Origin: Taishania sp036758285
GTDB lineage: Bacteria; Bacteroidota; Bacteroidia; Flavobacteriales_D; Crocinitomicaceae
Assembly (NCBI GenBank): GCA_036758285.1
Contig: DAIOWV010000079.1
Location: forward strand, 1 to 9,320
Reading direction: 5' to 3'
Length of the DNA stretch: 9,320 bases
Every line of letters starts with the position of its first letter. Position 1 is the stretch's first letter. Under the pieces are notes generated by a model. That model saw only the letters and a list, made by a program, of their open reading frames with translations, searched no databases and was not told the DNA's origin. The position numbers and the translations under genes are program-made. Below are positions 1-5,897 of this stretch, piece after piece.

Positions 1-2134
1 CCTGTCCACCGCCGCCGCCTTGTCCGCCGCCGCCGCCGCCATTACCATAATTTGCAGTACAAGATAAAAATTGTCCTCTTTCACCAGCTCCACTTTGTCC
101 GCCGCCGCCGCCGCCGCCGCCGGTACCATGACTTCCTTGTGTACCTTGTGCGCCAGGTATAAAATACGACGTGAAAGTACCTGGACTTCCAACACCTGTA
201 GCATTCGTTCCTGCGGTACCGATTCCCCCAGCAGCTCCATTTGAACCAATTGTAGCACTACTTCCACAAGCTCCAGGTGAAGTTTGTTGTTGATCACATG
301 TTCCTGCTCCACCACCAGGTGTACCTCCGGCACCACCTGTACCGCCACCTTGAAGACCGGAGCAACCTCTATGAAAATAACCATTGGAGTTAGCATTTCC
401 ACCTTTACCTCCATTACCTCCATTGTTTCCCCAACTATTATTTCCTGAGCTTCCTCCAGCTCCTCCTGTTCTTAGATTTGATTCATTTCCCGAATCTCCT
501 TGACCTAATGCTCCATTTGCTCCAACATGACCATTAGCTCCATTGTTTCCAACGTTTCCATTACTGGCATTCCCGCTTGTTATATTGCATCGTGTAATTT
601 CGTAATTGGTGGAATTGTTAATCAACACTCCATAATTAGAAGCACCTCGATTGTTTATATCATAAAGATTGGTTATAGCTGTTGTTGTGAAGTTTAAATC
701 GATTAATTTCCAGTTATTTACTGAGTTTGCCTTAAACCCTGCTCTATGTCGGACACCTGAAATACTTTCTTCACCACTCATTGTAAGAGTTGTTGCACCA
801 CCAGTATCAGATGATTTACTCCAAATACCACCACCAATTAGATATCTACCTTCTATTGTTAATCCAGACGATATATTTACAATATTCGTTTCATTATAAG
901 CTCCAACAGCCATTCTAATGTAGTTTCTTGCTGTTGTAACTTTTGATAAACCACCATCTGTACCTGTAATCGTTCTACAAGGATTATTTGGCCCACCACA
1001 AGTTGGAGAGTCTGTGCCCGAAGGGGCAATATAAACAAAGTCACAATCCGGGGAACCAACTGAAACTACACAGTTTGATGATGTTGCATTTCCACAAATA
1101 TCCAGATAAGTAACAGTAATATTATAATTTCCAGATGTTGAAGGGGCAGTCCAGGATGTTGTACTTGTTGAAGTTGAACTAAAAGTTCCTCCATTAGCAC
1201 TCCACAAATAACCATCGATGTTAGCCACAGCTCCTACAGCTGGTGGTTGAAGTGTTCCCAGATTATGTGTTGAACCTGGTAAAACAGTATTTCCACAAAT
1301 CCCACTTAATATATTGGGAGGAGTTGCAATTGGGTTCATTGTTACCCTCGAACAATTAGATGTTACAGTATTTGTTGTAAAAGTTGCAGTACCATTACTA
1401 GTTATTAGACATCTATATAAACGAGTTCCTGCAAATGGAGGGACATTCAATGTTGCAGCAGTTGCTCCAGCAATATTTGTCCATCCAGTTGCGCCTGAAC
1501 AGTCTGTGTTGTTGCTCACCTGCCATTGATAAAAACGTCCCATACTTCTTCCACAATTATCATTGTTGACTGCAACTGTTAAAGTAGGGTTAGCCCCTGA
1601 AAAACAAACGTCTGTGTTTGCTGCTGGTTGACTCGTAATTATAGGTGCCTCATTATATCCCCAGGAATAACTCCATTGAATTTGATAAGTGCCTGTGGTT
1701 CCATCAGATGTACAATTTCTCGAATCTGTAAAAGTGTGTGTCTGGTACGGATTTAATGTACATATATTTGATATTGTTCTTAATGTAGAATATGCCCCAC
1801 AGTCAGCATCATTTCCTCCACAAATCCAGTTATCTTCTTCATATCCATTAAATTGAAATTGAATAGAGGCTGGTAAATTTGTTGTAGTATTTGCAAATGA
1901 ATTGCTTATACCTTGCCAACCACAAGCGGCGATATCTTGTCTTGAAGTATTAAAGTTAAAGGTATTTGCCCCCACAATAAAGCGGTTAAACCAAAAAGGG
2001 TCAGGTGTTGCGGAACAATCATTACAGCCTGGTTCTGAATAAAATAAATTATTGACGTTTATTTGGTAATTAATACTCTGTCCAAATGTAAAAAAAGTAG
2101 CAAATACGATGATGTATGTAATGATTTTTTTCAT
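1..2134 (-). CDS. Large secreted Ig-like / glycine-rich surface protein, C-terminus off the left edge
   Basis: The reading frame is open from an ATG at 2134-2132 to the window edge: 711 codons with no stop. Residues 1-19 form a signal peptide (MKKI, hydrophobic core, likely cut after FTFG before QS). About 20-160 is a Cys- and aromatic-rich domain I cannot assign. About 163-262 is Ig-like, opening with an ITSQP-type strand and containing YQWQVS. About 268-360 is PKD/Ig-like, with the strand GNYNITVTYLD. About 365-520 starts YIAPSGTD and continues PCRTITG, as in DUF1565-type parallel beta-helix proteins, and has short beta-helix-like strands. From about 520 on it is Gly/Asn/Ser-rich, with tracts of eight, six and five Gly. 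Proteins of this design in Bacteroidota are usually exported and often end in a type IX secretion or gliding C-terminal domain; that end is outside the window, so the route is inferred. Role unknown: adhesin or carbohydrate-active surface protein are possible. Existence of the gene is near certain. Confidence 0.9.
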   Translation of the reverse strand, partial: MKKIITYIIVFATFFTFGQSINYQINVNNLFYSEPGCNDCSATPDPFWFNRFIVGANTFNFNTSRQDIAACGWQGISNSFANTTTNLPASIQFQFNGYEEDNWICGGNDADCGAYSTLRTISNICTLNPYQTHTFTDSRNCTSDGTTGTYQIQWSYSWGYNEAPIITSQPAANTDVCFSGANPTLTVAVNNDNCGRSMGRFYQWQVSNNTDCSGATGWTNIAGATAATLNVPPFAGTRLYRCLITSNGTATFTTNTVTSNCSRVTMNPIATPPNILSGICGNTVLPGSTHNLGTLQPPAVGAVANIDGYLWSANGGTFSSTSTSTTSWTAPSTSGNYNITVTYLDICGNATSSNCVVSVGSPDCDFVYIAPSGTDSPTCGGPNNPCRTITGTDGGLSKVTTARNYIRMAVGAYNETNIVNISSGLTIEGRYLIGGGIWSKSSDTGGATTLTMSGEESISGVRHRAGFKANSVNNWKLIDLNFTTTAITNLYDINNRGASNYGVLINNSTNYEITRCNITSGNASNGNVGNNGANGHVGANGALGQGDSGNESNLRTGGAGGSSGNNSWGNNGGNGGKGGNANSNGYFHRGCSGLQGGGTGGAGGTPGGGAGTCDQQQTSPGACGSSATIGSNGAAGGIGTAGTNATGVGSPGTFTSYFIPGAQGTQGSHGTGGGGGGGGQSGAGERGQFLSCTANYGNGGGGGGQGGGGGQ
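11..121 (-). repeat. GGC trinucleotide microsatellites encoding poly-Gly tracts
   Basis: On the plus strand there are pure GCC runs of three units (11-19), five units (26-40) and seven units (101-121). On the coding minus strand these are GGC codons, giving Gly tracts of five, six and eight once the flanking GGT/GGA codons are included, each bordered by Gln. Elsewhere in this gene Gly is mostly GGA or GGT, so the tracts stand out sharply in base composition. Such runs can change length by slippage, always in frame. Confidence 0.85.
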
Positions 2135-2205
2135 AATCTAAAAGATTAAATAAGTAGATGTTTTTGAGTGTGTTATATTTTGGATTGGGTGTTTAAATAT
2201 TTCAA

Positions 2206-2213
2206 CAAGTATA
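2206..2213 (-). promoter_or_regulatory. Possible -7 box (TATACTTG) for the large surface-protein gene
   Basis: On the minus strand this reads TATACTTG, one mismatch from the Bacteroidota consensus TAnnTTTG. It lies 71 bases upstream of the ATG at 2134. I see no exact consensus match nearer the start and no well-placed -33 TTTG, so this is the best candidate only. Confidence 0.25.
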
Positions 2214-2251
2214 GTAATGTTATAGATAAATCTTTTTCAACTAATTAAGTT

Positions 2252-2293
2252 GTTATAAATGAATAATTCTAACTTAATTTATTCATTTATAAC
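2252..2293. repeat. Perfect 15-bp inverted repeat (hairpin or operator)
   Basis: GTTATAAATGAATAA (2252-2266) is followed, after a 12-base loop, by its exact reverse complement TTATTCATTTATAAC (2279-2293). The stem is almost all A-T. Neither strand has a T-run directly after the stem, so it is not a classical intrinsic terminator. It lies 118 bases upstream of the large surface-protein gene, a position that fits an mRNA 5' structure, an operator, or the 3' end of the upstream transcript. Confidence 0.65.
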
Positions 2294-2562
2294 TCTTTAA
2301 TGATTGTCAGTTGAATGCTTAAATCCATCCTTAAAATTGTTACAAAGTAGACTTATTTTTTGTAGTTGATGTTTCCATATCTATTCTTTGGAATAGAATA
2401 TAGCAACGCATATTAGCAATATGGTTACAGATACTTTCATAGATTAATTGATGTTAATTTAGAACGAATTTAATTAAAAAAAGATTATTAAAATGTTAAA
2501 TAATCAATTAAAATTCACCCAATATTTTTTTGTTTTACTTATTTTCAATAAGCCTCTAATTT

Positions 2563-2609
2563 AATAGTAATCAACTGAATTTTAGTAGCGTTTGATTGAA
2601 ATTACTATT
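2563..2609 (-). terminator. Weak hairpin downstream of the GldM-like gene
   Basis: AATAGTAAT (2563-2571) and ATTACTATT (2601-2609) form a 9-bp inverted repeat around a 29-base loop, which can pair further (ATCAA with TTGAT). It begins 11 bases after the stop codon of the minus-strand lipoprotein gene, where a terminator would be expected. It has no U-tract and low G+C, so termination is a guess from position. Confidence 0.25.
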
Positions 2610-2620
2610 TGAAAAAAGTA

Positions 2621-3706
2621 CTATTTCACTTCAATTGTTTTCTCCCATTGTTTTGAAATCAAAAATCCTGATTTATTTCGAATCCCAATAGTTCCTTTAA
2701 GTTCTAATTTTCCTTTTTCTTTTGGTGAAAATGAAAGTGAATATGTTCCATCTTCGTTGTATATAATCGCAGCGTCTTTAGGAGAACTAACTGTTATTTC
2801 AGGTGTTTGAAATTCATTCATAGCTCCTAAAAATACTTTTACTGTTGACGATGTTCCCGAATTTACTTCATTAGGGCCTTCAACAAAAGAGAATAAAGTA
2901 TCAAATTGTATTTCACCTGTTGAAACTTTAGACTTCCAATGTACATTGGCTAAAGTTCTACTTTTAAGTATATCTTGTTGGATTACAGATAACAAACTTA
3001 AATTTGCAATTAAAGAGGATTTTTGATTATGATTTTCAATTTTAAATGCAGATTCGCTTAATTGTAAATATAAATCAAATAGTAACTGTTTATCTTCTTT
3101 GTAATTGTAAGTTTCAACATTCAGAGCTTGCTCTAATTGTGTTTTGAAATCATCTACTGAATCCGTAACTTTAATTGATTTCAAACTTAACTGGTATGAA
3201 TTGTCACCTATTTTGTAATTTGCACATTCATTAAATATTACGTCTCGAAATTGATAAACTAATTCTAAAAGTTTATCAGCAGTTGAAAATTGAACATTTT
3301 GATTCGGATTTATTAAAGTGCTGAAATCGAATTGATTTGGTGAGATTTCATTTTTATTTGTGATTTTATAAGACTTGTTGCCAGATGATTGAAGTAATTC
3401 TAACTTCATTTTGTCAATTTCTTGAATTAGTTTAATTGATTCATTATCAATTACCTCCATTTTTGATAATATATACTTTAATTTTTCCTTTTTAGGTAAA
3501 TAAGTTTGATCATGAGGCATCATTGCAAGTTCTTGTTTAATATCGTATAAATAATAAGTTCCAGTGTAAGCTTGCATTTTATTAATCTCTTGCATTTCTT
3601 TCTCCATGAATAGCAACGTTTGGTATTCAGAATTTGTTTCTTGTTTCTCAGTGCAAGACAAACTAATAAATAAAAGTAATATAAAAGTAGATAAAGTAAG
3701 TTTCAT
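2621..3706 (-). CDS. Lipoprotein with GldM-like helical and Ig-like domains
   Basis: The protein has 361 residues. Residues 1-17 are a lipoprotein signal peptide with Cys18 as the lipidated residue (ending ISLSC), so it should be membrane anchored. Residues 25-255 are mostly helical; the VIDNESIKLIQEIDKMK segment near 85-101 and the helix-plus-strand region 228-268 match the pattern of the GldM N-terminal domain. Residues about 264-361 look like the first Ig-like domain of GldM (FDTLFSFVEGPNEVNSG, then VKVFLGA and TPEI). GldM proper is an inner-membrane motor subunit of the type IX secretion/gliding machine, has an N-terminal transmembrane helix instead of a lipobox, is roughly 500 residues long and sits in gldKLMN. 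This protein is shorter, lacks those neighbours and has a lipid anchor, so it is a GldM relative, not the core subunit. The family match is from pattern recognition. An exact TATCTTTG box supports the start. Function unknown. Confidence 0.85.
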   Translation of the reverse strand: MKLTLSTFILLLFISLSCTEKQETNSEYQTLLFMEKEMQEINKMQAYTGTYYLYDIKQELAMMPHDQTYLPKKEKLKYILSKMEVIDNESIKLIQEIDKMKLELLQSSGNKSYKITNKNEISPNQFDFSTLINPNQNVQFSTADKLLELVYQFRDVIFNECANYKIGDNSYQLSLKSIKVTDSVDDFKTQLEQALNVETYNYKEDKQLLFDLYLQLSESAFKIENHNQKSSLIANLSLLSVIQQDILKSRTLANVHWKSKVSTGEIQFDTLFSFVEGPNEVNSGTSSTVKVFLGAMNEFQTPEITVSSPKDAAIIYNEDGTYSLSFSPKEKGKLELKGTIGIRNKSGFLISKQWEKTIEVK

Positions 3707-3727
3707 GTTTTTAGTGTTTTAAAAGAG

Positions 3728-3735
3728 CAAAGATA
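3728..3735 (-). promoter_or_regulatory. -7 promoter box TATCTTTG of the GldM-like gene
   Basis: Minus-strand TATCTTTG is an exact match to the Bacteroidota TAnnTTTG box. It predicts transcription starting near 3724, giving a leader of about 18 bases before the ATG at 3706. I see no clear -33 TTTG at the usual spacing. Confidence 0.6.
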
Positions 3736-3811
3736 TTTAATAAATTGATTTTTAAGAATAAATCAAGCTTAAATTTCAACTGATTTAGATTAATTTATTA
3801 CTTGTAATTCT

Positions 3812-3819
3812 TACTTTTG
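3812..3819 (+). promoter_or_regulatory. -7 promoter box TACTTTTG directly in front of the WG-type gene
   Basis: TACTTTTG matches TAnnTTTG exactly and ends only four bases before the ATG at 3824. With the usual distance from this box to the transcription start, the mRNA would begin at about 3823-3825, making it leaderless or nearly so. A second in-frame ATG at 3833 would have a leader of about nine bases. No well-spaced -33 box is visible. Confidence 0.55.
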
Positions 3820-3823
3820 AATC

Positions 3824-4980
3824 ATGAAATTAATGAACCAAATTATCCTATTTTTTAAAGAACTTTCATTTGTTTTTTTATTGACTTTTTTGTCTTACTC
3901 AGTATTTAGTCAACAAGAATTTTATCCTTTTACATTTAATAATTTAGACGGATTGAGCGATACAGTTGGAAATGAAATTGTGCCACCAGTTTATGATTAT
4001 TGGAGAATAAGTAAAAATAATAAGCTAATCGTTTTTCGACCAAGATATGATTCAGATGATTTAACTCTTTGTTTTGATGTTACGACTAAAAAAGGGAAAA
4101 AATTCAAAACATTTTATGAAGATGAAATAACTATTCAAAATGAAAGTCATCACTTTGTGAATGAGGATAATAATAAATATTTTCANNNNNNNNNNNTAAA
4201 CCCAAAGAAGATATTTATGGAGCTGATAATTTAAGTCAACAATACATCATTGCTAAATATTTTGCTAAAGAAGTGGCTGTAAATCGACCAATGCCTTCAT
4301 TATCAAGCAAAGAAAAATATACCCCTCCTAAACCTGATGAAAATATTGATTACACCTATAACGATTTTATCATTTATAAAAGTAATACTTCTTTGACACC
4401 TGTTTTAAAAGTTAAAGCGAAAGTTTATTTTCCACTTTATAAAGATGAAGAAACGTCAAGTTTGGATAGTAATGGGAATATTGTTGTTGAAATCATAACC
4501 ATTGATTTTAAGGATAGGGCCTTTGACTTCATTTTATTTAAAACAGCAAAAAATGCCTATCAATTATATGATCAAGATTTAAAACTGCTTAAAAAAATTG
4601 TTGTTAAACCAAATGATGATGAATTTTTATCTGATGAGGTTTTGTCTCAATGTGAGTTGGTTACCAATAATAAGTTGAGTAGACATTCTAATGGCTATCC
4701 ATCTGTTGGAATGGGGGGGAGATCAAAACAACCTGAACCAAAATTTATAACGAAAAAAGTAGATGACGACTATTTTCTAATACAGAAAGTAAATAATGAA
4801 GAAAAAATAGTTTTTTCATCTCCATATAAAATAAGTTATCAAGGAGGTGGAAAGATTAGAATTGAAAATACAAAAGAAGATAAAGTCAGCTCATTTAAAT
4901 TTGATGAAAGTTCCTTGAAAATGTTTATTCCTACAAAATATTTAGATCTATTAAAAATTACAATTGAAAAGAATAATTGA
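3824..4980 (+). CDS. Secreted protein with a WG-repeat-like segment, interrupted by an assembly gap
   Basis: I read this as one gene. The first part (120 codons up to the gap) starts with a signal peptide, likely cut after VFS at residue 29, followed by a WG-repeat-like segment (GLSDTVGNEIVPPVYDYW, about residues 43-60). After the gap, the frame is open from 4198 (starting KPKEDIYGAD) to the TGA at 4978-4980, 260 codons. A GTG at 4273 could be taken as a separate start, but the frame is coding-like well before it. To join the two parts in frame the missing length must be a multiple of three, which 11 is not, so the N count cannot be the true gap size. The C-terminal half is Lys/Asp-rich, has several beta-strand-like stretches and matches nothing I recognise. 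Exported; function unknown. Total length is at least 380 residues. Start could be Met1 or Met4 (3833). Confidence 0.8.
4186..4196. other. Assembly gap (11 N)
   Basis: There are eleven consecutive undetermined bases inside a coding region. The reading frame differs on the two sides, which means the stated length is not the true length if the gene is intact. Confidence 0.99.
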
Positions 4981-5012
4981 AGTTTTAATACTTTGAAGGA
5001 ATCAAATAATGT

Positions 5013-5044
5013 GAACAAATAAGTTTAAAACTTGTTTCATTTTA
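5013..5044 (+). terminator. Weak terminator-like hairpin before the Fur-family gene
   Basis: The sequence around AAGTTTAAAACTT (5021-5033) is nearly self-complementary. Flanking ACAA and TTGT-type bases extend the stem imperfectly, and a CATTTT tract follows at 5039-5044. Its place between the end of one gene and the promoter of the next suits a terminator, but the stem is AT-rich and the case is weak. Confidence 0.25.
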
Positions 5045-5068
5045 AAGAACTAACTAAATATAATTCAT

Positions 5069-5076
5069 TAACTTTG
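5069..5076 (+). promoter_or_regulatory. -7 promoter box TAACTTTG of the fur-STAS-purA-ostA operon
   Basis: TAACTTTG is an exact TAnnTTTG match and predicts a transcript starting near 5080. Its last base is the G of a GTG at 5076 that would otherwise extend the downstream reading frame. That GTG lies upstream of the predicted transcription start and so cannot be the translation start; the ATG at 5094 fits, with a leader of about 14 bases. No other promoter-like box or long gap occurs before 8799, so this probably drives all four genes. Confidence 0.6.
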
Positions 5077-5093
5077 TGTTTTACAAAAATGCT

Positions 5094-5534
5094 ATGAGCA
5101 ATCAAGACATTCAAGAGGTAGTAAAAAATATATTTTCAGCTTATTTAGAGCAAAACGGACACAGAAAAACTCCAGAAAGATTTGCAATTCTTGCAGAGAT
5201 TTACAGTTATCCTGGTCATTTTGATGTAGAAACTCTTTACATTAAAATGAAAAATCAGAATTATCGTGTGTCTCGAGCTACCCTATACAATACAATCGAA
5301 TTATTATTAGCGTGTAGTCTTGTTAGAAAGCACCAATTTGGGAAAAATATTGCTCAGTTCGAAAAATCACATGGCAATAAACAACACGATCATGTTGTTT
5401 TAACTGATTCAGGTGAAGTAATTGAGTTTTGTGACCCTCGTATTCAAACGATTAAAGCAACTATAGAAGAAGTTTTTGGAGTTGAAATTCAACACCACTC
5501 ACTTTATTTTTATGGAGTTAAGAAAAAAGAATAA
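5094..5534 (+). CDS. Fur-family metal- or peroxide-responsive transcriptional regulator lacking the CxxC zinc motif
   Basis: Counting from the ATG at 5094, the protein has 146 residues, normal for the family. Residues about 1-88 form the winged-helix DNA-binding domain (HRKTPERFAIL near 23-33, recognition helix about RVSRATLYNTIELL at 58-71). Residues about 89-146 form the dimerisation domain. Likely metal ligands are His42, Glu90, His98 and His100 (in QHDHVV), plus the HSLYFYG motif at 135-141. In E. coli Fur the HDH motif is followed by Cys93-x-x-Cys96; here these positions are Leu103 and Ser106, so the structural zinc site is absent. There is no C-terminal CxxC either. The family includes Fur, Zur and PerR and sequence alone does not say which. 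It is first in an operon with STAS, purA and OstA genes. An upstream GTG (5076) would add six residues but overlaps the promoter box. Confidence 0.92.
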   Translation: MSNQDIQEVVKNIFSAYLEQNGHRKTPERFAILAEIYSYPGHFDVETLYIKMKNQNYRVSRATLYNTIELLLACSLVRKHQFGKNIAQFEKSHGNKQHDHVVLTDSGEVIEFCDPRIQTIKATIEEVFGVEIQHHSLYFYGVKKKE

Positions 5535-5543
5535 TTTGTCATC

Positions 5544-5897
5544 ATGAGTTTTAAAGCTGATTTAACAATAGAAGAGAACGTTCTAATAATTAATTTGGAA
5601 GGTAAGGTGTTAGAAGATAAGGTTTTGAAGCAACTTCTGAAAGATATTGAAAGTCAGTTATCTCAAGTAAAAGGGAAATTGATTATCAACATTGAAAAGT
5701 TGGATTACATTAACTCCACTGGGATAAACTTTTTTATTAAAGCGTTAACTAAGGCTAGAGTTCATAATGGTGATATGATTTTAAGTGGAGCACAAGGAAG
5801 CGTGCTAACGATTGTAACAATTTCAAAGATGAATGAAGTTTTTACGATGACTGAAACAGTTCAAGAAGCATTAACAATACATAATTCAAAAAAATGA
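5544..5897 (+). CDS. Single-domain STAS protein (anti-sigma-factor-antagonist type)
   Basis: 117 residues, one STAS domain over the full length, as in SpoIIAA/RsbV proteins. The pattern is clear: beta strands at about 4-19 (ADLTIEENVLIINLEG), helix 24-40, strand 45-50 (KLIINI), then LDYINSTGINFFIKAL at 53-68. Ser58 in NSTG occupies the place of the phosphorylated serine of SpoIIAA/RsbV, so switching by a serine kinase and phosphatase is plausible. No kinase (RsbW/SpoIIAB) or PP2C-type phosphatase gene is nearby, so any partners are elsewhere. The gene starts nine bases after the Fur-family stop and its TGA overlaps the purA start (ATGA), indicating cotranscription and probable translational coupling. 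In Bacteroidota such proteins need not control a sigma factor; the target is unknown. Confidence 0.88.
   Translation: MSFKADLTIEENVLIINLEGKVLEDKVLKQLLKDIESQLSQVKGKLIINIEKLDYINSTGINFFIKALTKARVHNGDMILSGAQGSVLTIVTISKMNEVFTMTETVQEALTIHNSKK

Larger units (their letters stand above)
2135..2620. other. Gene-free AT-rich spacer between two minus-strand genes
   Basis: These 486 bases contain no supportable coding sequence. The longest suggestive minus-strand frame is a 19-codon signal-peptide-like ORF at 2440-2381 with no promoter or continuation. The spacer holds a perfect 15-bp inverted repeat (2252-2293), a weaker hairpin after the stop of the lipoprotein gene (2563-2609) and a one-mismatch -7 box (2206-2213). 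Its length suggests that the two flanking genes are transcribed separately. A small RNA or a decayed gene cannot be excluded. Confidence 0.6.

Noticed and set aside
61..130. GC-rich patch as a horizontally acquired segment
   Set aside because: The GC richness is confined to GGC-encoded Gly tracts within one continuous reading frame; the flanking codons match the rest of the window.
669..1529. Plus-strand ORFs of 76 and 71 codons (669-899, 1314-1529) and a minus-strand ORF of 60 codons (877-1059)
   Set aside because: All lie inside the long minus-strand surface-protein frame, in other frames, and have composition typical of antisense or out-of-frame shadows.
2307..3784. TCAACTGA motif seen at 2571 and 3777, and inverted at 2307
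   Set aside because: An 8-mer recurring in AT-rich spacers without consistent spacing from any gene start is not enough to call a regulatory site.
4273..4980. Separate gene beginning at GTG 4273
   Set aside because: The frame is open and protein-like from 4198, directly after the N gap, and no promoter precedes 4273; it is the second part of the gap-split gene.
5076..5093. GTG start adding six residues to the Fur-family protein
   Set aside because: The GTG overlaps the -7 promoter box, upstream of where transcription should start, and the added residues do not look like the family's N-terminus.
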